Origin: Actinomadura mexicana
GTDB lineage: Bacteria > Actinomycetota > Actinomycetes > Streptosporangiales > Streptosporangiaceae
Assembly (NCBI RefSeq): GCF_900188105.1
Contig: NZ_FZNP01000006.1
Coordinates: 1 to 64,000 of the forward strand
Reading direction: 5' to 3'
Length of the DNA stretch: 64,000 nucleotides
Every line of letters begins with the position of its first letter. Position 1 is the first letter of the stretch. Positions 7,820-16,180 of the stretch are shown here, piece by piece. The position numbers and the translations under genes were made by a program. Below the pieces are notes generated by a model. The model was not told the DNA's origin. It saw only the letters and a program-made list of their open reading frames with translations, and made no database searches.

Positions 7820-9139
7820 TCAGGCCGCCTGGGGGGCGCGGCGGGCCCCGAGGAGATCGAGGACGAGGGCCGCCGACCAGGCGTAGTCGTGGCTGCCGCG
7901 GCCGGTGCCGTCGAACGGGTCGAAGAACTCGCGGAAGCCGGACTGGCGGACGAGCCGCATGGTGGAGCCGTAGAGCAGGTCGGCGACGACGGGCAGGTCG
8001 TGGGTGAGGGCGCCGTACCAGACGAGCCAGTTCGTGCTGATCCAGGTGGGACCGCGCCAGTAGCCGGCGCGGTCGAACGCGGGCGCCTGGATGTCGCAGG
8101 TCGGGACGGGGTAGCCGGCGGCGCCGGCGAAGCGCGCCGACAGCAGCAGGTCGACGAGGTTGCGGACGATCGGGGCCGGCAGCTCGGGGTCCAGCAGCGG
8201 GCCGAACGAGCCGGCGGTGATGACGGGCAGCAGGCGGTCGTCGCGCAGGTCGCGGGCCCGGAAGCAGCCGGTCTCGGCGTCCCAGAGCCGGTCGAGGACG
8301 GCCTCGTGGACGCGCTGGGCGCGTTCGCGGTGCGGGACGGGGTCGGCGCCGATGATCTCGGCGATGGCGGCGAGAGCGTGCGAGGAGGCGAGGTAGACGG
8401 CGTTGACGAGGGGGTCCTCGACCGCGAACGGGTGCGCGTCGCGGAGGTAGCCGGGCCGGTAGGCGGCCTCCCGCATGAGCGCGACGAGTCGCACGTAGCG
8501 GTCGTAGTCCTCGCCGGTCGGCAGGTTGTGGGGGCGCAGGCCGGGCGCGTAGGAGGACGGGGGGAGCGGGAGGGCGCCGAGCGGGCGGTCCCAGGCGGGG
8601 CTGTTGTCCAGGCCCGACTCCCACGGATGGCAGATGGCGATGAGGCCGCTGGAGTCCAGGTCGCGGCAGCGGGCCAGGTAGTGGTGCTGGGCGGTCAGCA
8701 TCGGATACAGGCGTGCCAGGAACGCCCGGCTGCTCTCCCCGTCTGCGGCGCATTCGTGCAGGCGCAGGGCGCTGAGGGCGTGCAGCGGCGGCTGGGTGAG
8801 GGCGGAGGTGTGCACGCCGCGCGGGGCGTCGGGCTGCCGGTCGCTGCGCCAGAGTTCGGGGCCGGGGAAGAAGGCCCGCCGGTCGAGGCGCGTGTTGAAC
8901 ACGATGTGGGGCAGCATCCCGTCCGCCCACTGGCCGCGGAACAGGGAGATCAGCTCGGCCTCGGCGCGGCCGCGGCGGTGGCGGGCCAGGCCCATGCTGA
9001 TGAAGGCCGAGTCCCAGCTCCACTGGTGCGGGTAGAGGCCGGGCGAGGCGGCGGTGGCGTTGCCCGTCCAGTTCGCGTCGAGGACCCGGGCCGCGGCCTT
9101 CCACAGCGCGGTCTCGTCGCCGGTGAGACGGGAGCTCAT
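7820..9139 (-). CDS. MGH1-like (GH63-related) glycoside hydrolase
   Basis: A 439-residue cytoplasmic enzyme without a signal peptide. Segments such as HQWSWDSAFISMGLAR, FRGQWADGMLPHIVF, HPWESGLDNSPAW and YWRGPTWISTNWL are the aromatic, acidic signatures of the (alpha/alpha)6-barrel MGH1/GH63-like fold; the Asp and Glu in WDSAF and WESGLDN are candidate catalytic or substrate residues. The family includes mannosylglycerate/glucosylglycerate hydrolases and alpha-glucosidases, so a small compatible solute or trehalose-like sugar is a plausible substrate; this is inference. ATG 9139 is preceded by ggggagg at a somewhat long distance. Confidence 0.75.
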   Translation of the reverse strand: MSSRLTGDETALWKAAARVLDANWTGNATAASPGLYPHQWSWDSAFISMGLARHRRGRAEAELISLFRGQWADGMLPHIVFNTRLDRRAFFPGPELWRSDRQPDAPRGVHTSALTQPPLHALSALRLHECAADGESSRAFLARLYPMLTAQHHYLARCRDLDSSGLIAICHPWESGLDNSPAWDRPLGALPLPPSSYAPGLRPHNLPTGEDYDRYVRLVALMREAAYRPGYLRDAHPFAVEDPLVNAVYLASSHALAAIAEIIGADPVPHRERAQRVHEAVLDRLWDAETGCFRARDLRDDRLLPVITAGSFGPLLDPELPAPIVRNLVDLLLSARFAGAAGYPVPTCDIQAPAFDRAGYWRGPTWISTNWLVWYGALTHDLPVVADLLYGSTMRLVRQSGFREFFDPFDGTGRGSHDYAWSAALVLDLLGARRAPQAA

Positions 9140-9327
9140 GTGGTCCAGGTGGCCTCCCCTGCGCGCGAGAAGGGTGCACCTCGATTGTCGCCTCAGATCG
9201 CGGCCACGGCGACCCCTGGGGCGGTGACGGTTCTCTACGGGGGCGGCCGGGACGCGGTGAAAAATACACCGTGCGGACGCGGCGACCGACCGCCCGGGTG
9301 GCGGCCGTTGAGCGTCGCGCGCCGGGG

Positions 9328-10071
9328 TCAGCCCGCTCGGACTGCCCTGGCGTGGAACAGGGCGACCGCTCTGGTGCCGATCCGGAACGAGGAGTCCGCG
9401 CGGAGACCGTCGTCCAGGCGCAGCCTGCGGCCGCGAACGGCGACAGCGATCACGGCCTCCTCGGGCAGCACCGCGCCCAGGGCCCGCAGCATGCCCGCGA
9501 CCCCGGACGCTCCGCCGGGACCGCGCCAGTCGGTCTGCTCCCCGTAGGGGACATCGGTGATCACCAGGCCGGGGCGGGCGCCGTCCAGCGCCCGGCGGAG
9601 CTGCTCGGGGTCGAACACGTCGGCCGGCCGTACGGCGTGCCCCACGCCGCCCCGCCCGGTCCGCAGCTCGCGTGCGAGCCGCCGGGCCGCCCGGGCCGGT
9701 GCGGCGTAGGAGGGTTTGTCCCAGCGTTCGGCCCGCGCGTCCAGATCGGCGGCGCGGGCGGTCAGGCCGGCCTCGTCCAGCAGGCTCAGGTTCTGTGCGG
9801 CCAGACGCAGGGCCTCGGTGTCGACGTCGGTGCCCAGGACGGCGGTGATCTGGCGGTGGTGCAGCAGGCCCAGCACGGTCAGGAGGTAGCCACTGCCGCA
9901 GCACGGGTCCCAGACCGTCGCCTCGTCCTCCCGGAGCAGAGCCAGGGCGCGCTGGAACATCTCGCTGGCCAGCCGCACCGGGAAGGCGGGAAAGCCGGGA
10001 GCCGAATGCAGCACTCCGCCGCTGGCCAGATCCTCGTGGTTCTGCCGGACGACCGCGTAACGGTAGGCCAT
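9328..10071 (-). CDS. AviRa-like 23S rRNA methyltransferase
   Basis: A 247-residue SAM-dependent RNA methyltransferase. The opening (VVRQNHEDLASG, LHSAPGFPAFPVRLA), the SAM motif VWDPCCGSGYLLTV (about residues 53-66) and the catalytic-region motif ITDVPYGEQTDW agree closely with what I recall of AviRa, which methylates the guanine base of G2535 in 23S rRNA and protects avilamycin producers. The preceding gene resembles AviRb, the partner enzyme, with an eight-base gap; the two are surely cotranscribed. No orthosomycin biosynthesis genes are in the window, so a resistance or ribosome-maintenance role is inferred from homology alone. Confidence 0.8.
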   Translation of the reverse strand: MAYRYAVVRQNHEDLASGGVLHSAPGFPAFPVRLASEMFQRALALLREDEATVWDPCCGSGYLLTVLGLLHHRQITAVLGTDVDTEALRLAAQNLSLLDEAGLTARAADLDARAERWDKPSYAAPARAARRLARELRTGRGGVGHAVRPADVFDPEQLRRALDGARPGLVITDVPYGEQTDWRGPGGASGVAGMLRALGAVLPEEAVIAVAVRGRRLRLDDGLRADSSFRIGTRAVALFHARAVRAG

Positions 10072-10079
10072 TGGGGCGC

Positions 10080-10904
10080 CTAGGGCCGGGGGCCGCGTTG
10101 GCGGACGGCCTCGTACAGCGCGACCGTGGCGGCGCTGGCGGCGTTGAGCGAGCTGGCCGCGCCGCCGATCGGGATCCGCGCCATCGTGTCGCAGCCCTGC
10201 CGCCAGCCGGCGCTCAGCCCGGCGGTCTCGTTGCCGATCACCAGCAGCGCGGGTCCGGTCAGGTCCACCTCGGCGATGTCGGCGGTGCCGTCCTCGTCGG
10301 TGCCCACCACGGTGAGGGGACGTCCGGCCGCCCGTTCCCGCCGCACCCAGTCCAGCACCTCGCCGTGGGAGCGGACGCGGACCACCGGCACCGCCAGCAG
10401 CGACCCGGTGGAGGCACGCACCGCCTTGGGATCGTAGGGGTCGGCGGCATGCCCGGTGACGATCAGCCCCGCACCGCCGAACGCGTCCAGCGAACGCACC
10501 ATCGTGCCGATGTTGCCCGGCCCGGTCGGCCGGTCGAAGACCACGCCCAGGAAGGAGGGGCCCACGGGGATCCGCGCCAGGTCGTCGTCCGGCAGCGCCA
10601 CCACCGCGACCAGCTCGGGGACCTCCTGCTCCTTGCCGCTCAGCTCCCGCAGCAGCTCGGGCGCCATCGCCACCCGCTCGCCCCCGGCTCGCTCCAGCAT
10701 CTCGGCCGCCCACCGCGACAGCGGCCGCTCCGCGTCGTAGACCAGCGCCCGGACCGGCCAGCCGCGCTCCACCGCCAGGCTGATCGCACGGACGCCCTGC
10801 ACCAGGAACTCCCCGGCCCGCTGCCGCTTGTTCCGGTTCCGCAGCAGCGCCTCCCACTGCTGGAACCGCGCGTTGGGCCGCGAGACCCGCAGGACACCTG
10901 CCAC
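10080..10904 (-). CDS. AviRb-like SpoU/TrmH family rRNA 2'-O-methyltransferase
   Basis: A 274-residue SPOUT methyltransferase. The N-terminal RNA-recognition part (RVSRPNARFQQWEALL, NRNKRQRAGEFLVQGVRAIS) and the knot motifs DRPTGPGNIGTMVRS, LLVIGNETAGLS and SSLNAASAATVALYEA are those of the SpoU class; the whole chain follows AviRb, which methylates the ribose of U2479 in 23S rRNA. GTG 10904 is chosen because gggag lies six bases upstream; ATG 10925 gives seven more residues but has a weak site. It lies 107 bases after the HAD gene of the Ter operon on the same strand and eight bases before the AviRa-like gene. Confidence 0.8.
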   Translation of the reverse strand: MAGVLRVSRPNARFQQWEALLRNRNKRQRAGEFLVQGVRAISLAVERGWPVRALVYDAERPLSRWAAEMLERAGGERVAMAPELLRELSGKEQEVPELVAVVALPDDDLARIPVGPSFLGVVFDRPTGPGNIGTMVRSLDAFGGAGLIVTGHAADPYDPKAVRASTGSLLAVPVVRVRSHGEVLDWVRRERAAGRPLTVVGTDEDGTADIAEVDLTGPALLVIGNETAGLSAGWRQGCDTMARIPIGGAASSLNAASAATVALYEAVRQRGPRP

Positions 10905-11011
10905 AAAACGCTCCCGTTCTCGCATTCCGCCGGGTGAGCGCCCAGTTTCCCACACCGATCCAGGGGCGGATTCCTCGTGCCTTCCTCGGACGGCGCGCGG
11001 TACGGCACCCG

Positions 11012-11848
11012 CTACCGGCCGCCGGCCCCCTCGGTGAGAACTCGCGGTACCGCCACCCGGGCCAGGAGCCAGTGCGCGATCTCCTCGCCGGCGGCGATGC
11101 CGCGGGCGGCGGTGACGGCGGTGGCCGGGGCCGTCCAGCCGGTGTCGTGCAGTTCCCCGTGGGCGGGGCGGACGGACAGGTCGGCGGCCTCCAGCAGCTC
11201 GGCGTCCAGGAGCGCGTCACCGGCGGCGATCATGGTGGACGCGCCGGTGCGGCGGGCGACCTCCCGGGCGGCGGCGGCCTTGGTCAGGCCGGCGGGCAGG
11301 CAGTAGACCTTGCGGCCCTGGAGGGACGTCCGCCAGCCGCGTTCGGCGCACCACCCGGTGAGGTCCTCGACCCAGCCGGACGGCAGTGCGGCGCGGTCCA
11401 CGACGGTGTAGGCGAACAGGTCGGAGGCGGTGCGCCGCTTGAGGACGAAGTCGCCGCCGTTGCGGGCGAGGTACTGCTGGACGTCGGTGAGCGGGGCGCA
11501 TCCGTCGGCGATCCGGCCACGGACGGCCGCCTCCCAGGCCGGGTCCTCCTCGCCGTCCACGAGGATGTGGCCGCCGTTCGCGCAGATGGCGTACGGGGGC
11601 GGCTTTTCCAGGAGGTGGACGCGCCGGTACTGCTCCGGGGTGCGCGTCGTCGTCGGGACGAACGTGGAGGCCGTCGCGAGTGCCTCCAGTGCGCGCGCGG
11701 ACGCTTCGGTCATGTACGAGAGGGGCGCGCCTTGGTAGAACTCCACGCACAGTAGGCGCGGCATGGTCTCGTCCGGGCCTTCCAGGGCGAAGGCCGCGGT
11801 GGAGTAGATGAGCGTGCGGTCGAGGTCTGAGCACACCAGGACGGTCAC
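11012..11848 (-). CDS. HAD-superfamily phosphatase of the Ter operon
   Basis: A 278-residue HAD hydrolase. The nucleophile motif CSDLDRTLIYS lies at residues 6-16 (Asp8, Asp10), and the metal-binding motif AAGDALLDAELL is near residue 215, as in Cof-type sugar/nucleotide phosphatases. GTG 11848 overlaps the stop of the upstream gene as GTGA, so translation is coupled. In Ter biosynthetic clusters a HAD enzyme of this type is predicted to remove a phosphate from a nucleoside-like product made by the two PRTases. The actual substrate is not known. Confidence 0.8.
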   Translation of the reverse strand: MTVLVCSDLDRTLIYSTAAFALEGPDETMPRLLCVEFYQGAPLSYMTEASARALEALATASTFVPTTTRTPEQYRRVHLLEKPPPYAICANGGHILVDGEEDPAWEAAVRGRIADGCAPLTDVQQYLARNGGDFVLKRRTASDLFAYTVVDRAALPSGWVEDLTGWCAERGWRTSLQGRKVYCLPAGLTKAAAAREVARRTGASTMIAAGDALLDAELLEAADLSVRPAHGELHDTGWTAPATAVTAARGIAAGEEIAHWLLARVAVPRVLTEGAGGR

Positions 11849-12957
11849 TGCACGGCCCCCTTGCCGAACCGGGGATGGATGAACCCCATGCACGCGTAGG
11901 GGAACCGGCCGGGCTCGACCACGTGGACGGGCACGCCGCGTTCGCGGGCGAGCAGCCTGATGTGGCTCACTTCCGGTCCGGCGTCGGCCCGCACGAGCAC
12001 CTTCCACGGGACGCGCCGCAGCAGCACGCGGGTCGTCTCTCCGATCCCCGGTTTCACGAGGTTCAGGTCGTCGACGCCCTCCGCCTCGGCGCTGCGCCGG
12101 ACGGCCTCCCATCCCGTCCAGTCGGGCGCCCGGTCGGCTGCGCGGAGCTCCGGAAGATCCTTCGCCACGCGTTCGGCCACGTGCCCGAAACGCGCGCAGA
12201 CCGCGTCGAGGAAGACGTCCGACACGTCGTCCGGGGCCATTTCGGCGTAGAACTTCGCGCCGTGGAAGTCGCCGGGCCCGATGAGGGAGTCGTTCAGGAC
12301 CGTCCGGCTCACCAGGCCCGACACGGTCGAGTTGAGGCAGGCGGACGGGATCAGGAAGTCGTCCCGGGTGCCGTACAGGGACGTGCACCGCCCCGGGTCC
12401 GCCAGTACTGCGAGATCGGACGGGAACGGGTGCTCTGCCAGGGCGGCGTTCAGTTCCTTGGTGATGGCGCCCTTGCCCGTCCAGCCGTCCACGAACATCA
12501 CCGACGCCGGGTCATGGTGCTCGGCGAGATACCGCAGCGCGACCGTGTCGATGCCCCGGCCGCGGACGATGCTGACCGCGTAGTGGGGGACGTCGAGGCC
12601 GTGCGCGTACCGTGCCCAGCGGCGCATCAGGACGCCGACGGGCGTTCCGGCTCGCGCCAGCGACACCAGGACGGCGTCCGGGCCGCGCTCGGCGAGGATC
12701 ATCTCGGTGACCAGCCCGGTCGCGTAGGCGAGCCGCTCGGCGGACGCCTCCAGCGCGTCGTGGAACAACCGCCGGTACTCCGGACCCGGCTGGTACTCGA
12801 CGGGGAGCGACTCGGCGTAGTGCGCCCGTCCCGACTGGATCGCCGCCTCGCGTTCCTCCGTGGGCGCTTCGAGCCGCGCGTGGGACAGATCCTTGAGGAG
12901 CCAGGCGACGTCCTCCGCCGCGTAGCTGCCGAAGGCAGGCCCGTACAGCGGCTTCAC
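11845..12957 (-). CDS. StiP-like phosphoribosyltransferase with PELOTA RNA-binding domain
   Basis: A 370-residue protein of the PRTase_1 family (labelled cysteine protease StiP in some databases). The PRTase core carries LVSLARAGTPVGVLMRR and a PRPP-loop-like VMFVDGWTGKGAITKEL. The C-terminal about 90 residues (SHIRLLARERGVPVHVVEPG, then FIHPRFGKG) fit the PELOTA-type RNA-binding domain that closes this family. ATG 12957 overlaps the upstream stop as ATGA. Comparative genomics links it to TerD operons, with a proposed role in making a ribose-containing metabolite; no reaction is proven. It is cytoplasmic. Confidence 0.8.
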   Translation of the reverse strand: MKPLYGPAFGSYAAEDVAWLLKDLSHARLEAPTEEREAAIQSGRAHYAESLPVEYQPGPEYRRLFHDALEASAERLAYATGLVTEMILAERGPDAVLVSLARAGTPVGVLMRRWARYAHGLDVPHYAVSIVRGRGIDTVALRYLAEHHDPASVMFVDGWTGKGAITKELNAALAEHPFPSDLAVLADPGRCTSLYGTRDDFLIPSACLNSTVSGLVSRTVLNDSLIGPGDFHGAKFYAEMAPDDVSDVFLDAVCARFGHVAERVAKDLPELRAADRAPDWTGWEAVRRSAEAEGVDDLNLVKPGIGETTRVLLRRVPWKVLVRADAGPEVSHIRLLARERGVPVHVVEPGRFPYACMGFIHPRFGKGAVQ

Positions 12958-14312
12958 GATGCCCTCCTGTAGGACGGGACGGCGGCGACTGTAACGGGGG
13001 CTAGCGCGCGGAGCCTTTCCAAGAGGCCGTCAGCGAGCGCCACGGTGTCACCGACGTCGTCCACCACCAACACGATCCTGTCGAAGCGGCGTTGACCGGC
13101 CCCAGGGGCGACGTTGTAGGCGTACCGCTCCCCCGGCCCATCCGCGGGATCGTCATGGGACGGGAACGCCAGGCGGGTTCTGATGGCGTAACCGGGGTCG
13201 TCCACGGCCAGCACGGGGGAACGCGTCGTCGTGGAGTAGCGGACGTCCACGTCCGGCCGGGCGTCGGCGAGCGCCTCCGCGAGGCGCAACGGCGCGTACA
13301 TCAACTCCTCGAACCCGAGCACGAGGGCATGGGAGGCGTCTTCCCCGAGGCCAGCCGCGAGGACGTCGCCCATCCGGGCCAGTTCCTTCTCCAGCCGCGT
13401 CCGGTGCGCGGGCAGGAATCCGTGGCGTCCGCCGTCCGGCACAGCAGCCGGCCATTCCAGCTCGACCCGGGAGACCCCGAACGCCGGTTCCCCCTTGGGG
13501 GTGAAGGGCGGGGACGAGATCCCGGCGACGAGCGCCCTTCCCGCCTCAAGGACGCCCTCCGGAAGCTCGACCCGCCCCCCGGCCACTGCCACCGCGTCTA
13601 TGCGGGTACCCAGCCGGACGGCGAGCTCGTCCATTCGGACCCGGTCGGCAGGGTCGCGCAGGTCGACCAGGGCAGCCAGCACGTAGTGGCTCCTGGGACG
13701 TACGGCATGCAGGGCTTGGATGGTGTTCAGCACCGTCCGGCCGGTGGAGAGTTCGTCGTCCACCAGGACCACTGGTACGTCGCGATCGAGGGGCGCGGTA
13801 TCGGCGGGCAGCAGCAGATGGCTCGTGGCATGGCTGTGCTCTTCCTCGAATCCGCCGTAGGTGACGAACCCCTGAACGGGACGCCGCGTGGAGTGCAGGT
13901 AGTAGGCACCGCCCAGAGCGTCAGCCACCGAATGCCCCAAGGCCGTCGCGGTCTCGGCGTAACCCAGCACGATCGCGTCGACGGGGTTCTGGGGAACACG
14001 CATGAAGTCGCGTAGTGCGGGGGCAGCGTTCGGCTCGCCCCGCAGCCCGTCCACGAGAAGCGAACCGGGACGGGACGGCGCGTCGCCCCGCAGGCGCGCG
14101 CGCACAAGCTCGCCCAGCAGCAGACCCGCCCCGTAGACCAGGCGCGGGTCGGTCGGCACGTGCTTGCCCAGCACCCCGGACACCAGCAGATGCGCGCGCT
14201 TCGGGTTGCGGCGCACGGCGAGCCCGACGAGCGACGAGAGCCCTGCGCCGGCCGGCCTCGCGCCGTCGACGAGGCGAACGCCCAGCCGCGACCCCACCCA
14301 GGAACCCGTCAC
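12954..14312 (-). CDS. Ter-operon phosphoribosyltransferase (PRTase_2 with TRSP domain)
   Basis: A 452-residue protein. The first part carries a canonical 13-residue PRPP loop, VVLVDDELSTGRT, with the usual surrounding helix VLNTIQALHA. The C-terminal part (ALVLGFEELMYAPLRLAEAL to RIVLVVDDVGDTVALADGLL) fits the TRSP domain that follows PRTase_2 in Ter clusters. GTG 14312 overlaps the CitE-like gene as GTGA. Together with the StiP-like protein it gives the operon two PRTases, suggesting sequential ribosyl transfers or orotate-PRTase-like chemistry on an unknown base; this is inference. Confidence 0.8.
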   Translation of the reverse strand: MTGSWVGSRLGVRLVDGARPAGAGLSSLVGLAVRRNPKRAHLLVSGVLGKHVPTDPRLVYGAGLLLGELVRARLRGDAPSRPGSLLVDGLRGEPNAAPALRDFMRVPQNPVDAIVLGYAETATALGHSVADALGGAYYLHSTRRPVQGFVTYGGFEEEHSHATSHLLLPADTAPLDRDVPVVLVDDELSTGRTVLNTIQALHAVRPRSHYVLAALVDLRDPADRVRMDELAVRLGTRIDAVAVAGGRVELPEGVLEAGRALVAGISSPPFTPKGEPAFGVSRVELEWPAAVPDGGRHGFLPAHRTRLEKELARMGDVLAAGLGEDASHALVLGFEELMYAPLRLAEALADARPDVDVRYSTTTRSPVLAVDDPGYAIRTRLAFPSHDDPADGPGERYAYNVAPGAGQRRFDRIVLVVDDVGDTVALADGLLERLRALAPVTVAAVPSYRRAS

Positions 14313-15478
14313 CGGCTGTCCGCCGATTCCAGGAGCTCGACGAACGTGACACCTTCCGCCGCCACCCCGAACACCTGGGCGCGCAGCATCAGCCGCTGCG
14401 CCCACGCGCGGTGGGGCTTGGCCTCGTTCATCTTGTTGGCGTACGAGCTGGCCATCGCACCGCCCCCGTTGACGCCCAGGATGTCGGCGGCGTCGCTGTA
14501 CTCCTCGTGCGTCACCACCGACAGCGCGTGGACGGCAGCCACATGGCTCGGATGGATGACGGTCTTGCCGGTGAGCCCGTTCGCCTTGTCCAGGTGCACC
14601 TCGCGGATCAGCCCGTCCAGGTCGGAGGTGATGAGACGCTGCCGCAGCGGCGCGGCGCTCTGCCGCTCGAACGGCGACTGCCGCAGCTGCGGCTTGAACA
14701 TCCGCTCCCCCTGCGAGAAGTACTCCCACACGGGCCCGGTCACCACGTGGCCGGTGCCGTCGGCGCGGCCGAGGATGTTGACCACGTCGCAGATCACGCC
14801 CGCGACGGGCCGGATGTCGTAGATCGTCAGGTCGGGCGGGCGCCGCAGCCCGTACGCGGCGGACATGTCGGTCGCCCCCAGCCGGACGGCGAGGATCCGC
14901 GACCGGTGCTTGGCGAGGAGTCGCGCCACGTCGTGCAGCATCTCCGCGCGCGTCTCGGCGTACACGGCCTCCGGGCTCTCGATCACCGGCATCGCCAGCA
15001 GCCGGAGCCCGGAGCGGTCGGCCGCGTCCTCCAGCGCGTCCAGGAACGCTCCACCGCCGGACGCGGTGAACTTCGGCAGCACGAACCCGGTGAGGAGCTC
15101 CGCCGCGTCGCCGAGCCGGCCCACCAGGTCACCGATCTGCCGCGGGTCGCGGACGCGGACGAACAGCAGCGGGACCTCCGCGCCGCGCGTCCGGGAGCCG
15201 GCGTGCAGCGTCCGCAGGTGCGCCACGAGGTTGGCCTCCCCGGGCTCGACCTCGTCGTCGGCGATCGCGTCCTCCAGGCACACGACCATGCTCATCACGC
15301 CCCGCCTCGCCGCGCTCTCGATGTCGGCGGCGAGGGCCGGGCGCGTGGCCGGGCAGTACAGCGTCGCGCCGAGCGCGACCGCCAGCACGTCCGGGTCGTC
15401 GTGCCGGCCGAACGGGCGCGGATGCCGGTAGAACAGGTGCTTGCGACGCGCGGCGTCGATATGGTCGAAGTGCCGCAT
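14309..15478 (-). CDS. HpcH/HpaI aldolase / citrate-lyase beta-like protein (Ter operon)
   Basis: A 389-residue TIM-barrel enzyme of the CitE-like group. Segments CLEDAIADDEVEPGE, VLPKFTAS, LLAMPVIESPEAVY and VRLGATDMSAAYGL match the metal-binding and CoA-ester-lyase-like core, and TGKTVIHPSHVAAVHAL is the family C-terminal signature. It is longer than typical CitE (about 290), as in the Ter-associated subgroup. ATG 15478 has gagggg close upstream. It probably makes or cleaves a carbon-carbon bond in the operon's metabolite. It starts 72 bases after the TerD gene and overlaps the next gene. Confidence 0.82.
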   Translation of the reverse strand: MRHFDHIDAARRKHLFYRHPRPFGRHDDPDVLAVALGATLYCPATRPALAADIESAARRGVMSMVVCLEDAIADDEVEPGEANLVAHLRTLHAGSRTRGAEVPLLFVRVRDPRQIGDLVGRLGDAAELLTGFVLPKFTASGGGAFLDALEDAADRSGLRLLAMPVIESPEAVYAETRAEMLHDVARLLAKHRSRILAVRLGATDMSAAYGLRRPPDLTIYDIRPVAGVICDVVNILGRADGTGHVVTGPVWEYFSQGERMFKPQLRQSPFERQSAAPLRQRLITSDLDGLIREVHLDKANGLTGKTVIHPSHVAAVHALSVVTHEEYSDAADILGVNGGGAMASSYANKMNEAKPHRAWAQRLMLRAQVFGVAAEGVTFVELLESADSR

Positions 15479-15550
15479 TTACCCCTCGTCAGACGGTGCT
15501 TTCGACGGGGGCCGCGTGGGGTCGCCCCCGGACGGACGGGCCGCGCCGGA

Positions 15551-16129
15551 TCACAGGTGCGTCGCCACGGCCGGCAGCAGGTGCTGGAACGTGCGGCCGG
15601 TCGCGGTCGCCCCGATCGCCGTCATCGACCAGCCCTGCCCGTCCCGCGACACCTTGGCCATGATCTGCGCGTTGTGCTGCCCGGCTCCGGTCAGCTCGTA
15701 GCGCGCGATCTCCTGGCCGGTGCTCTCGTCCACCAGCCGGCAGAACGCGTTGGCGATCTGGGAGAAGTCCTGGCCGGTGAAGGAGTTCACCGTGAACACC
15801 AGCTGGGCGACGCCCGCGGGGACGCTCTGCAGGTCGACGTTGATGACCTCGTCGTCGCCCTCGCCCTCGCCGGTCAGGTTGTCGCCGGTGTGCTGGACGG
15901 AGCCGTCCTTGCTGCGCAGCTGCCGGAACCACACCTGGTCGGCGAGGTTGCCGGACGCGTCGAACAGCAGGCACGAGGCGTCCAGGTCGATGGACTGCGG
16001 CTTGCCCTTGCCGAACAGCCCCTTCTTGGCGACGGCGTCCCAGCCGAGACCCATCTTGACTCTGGTCAGGGTGCCGCCGCCCGGCTTGGCCAGCGAGACC
16101 TTCTGCCCCTTCTGCAGCGATATGGACAT
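15551..16129 (-). CDS. TerD family protein, divergent copy
   Basis: A 192-residue TerD-domain protein. The family's calcium-binding positions are visible in KMGLGWDAV, SIDLDASCLLFD and NLTGEGEGDDEVINVDL. Compared with the two upstream copies it has an insertion (KKGLFGKGKPQS) and a different C-terminus (GRTFQHLLPAVATHL). ATG 16129 follows ggaggag. TerD proteins are cytoplasmic or membrane-peripheral, bind Ca2+ and work with TerC in stress and tellurite responses. The divergence suggests a different partner from the paired copies. Confidence 0.9.
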   Translation of the reverse strand: MSISLQKGQKVSLAKPGGGTLTRVKMGLGWDAVAKKGLFGKGKPQSIDLDASCLLFDASGNLADQVWFRQLRSKDGSVQHTGDNLTGEGEGDDEVINVDLQSVPAGVAQLVFTVNSFTGQDFSQIANAFCRLVDESTGQEIARYELTGAGQHNAQIMAKVSRDGQGWSMTAIGATATGRTFQHLLPAVATHL

Positions 16130-16180
16130 CGTCGGCTCCTCCAGTGATCGATGTGTGTCGCGGGGTCGCGGTTACGCCGG

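Noticed and set aside
9328..10904. Part of an orthosomycin biosynthetic gene cluster
   Set aside because: No polyketide synthase, glycosyltransferase or deoxysugar genes occur in the window; only the resistance-like methyltransferases are present.
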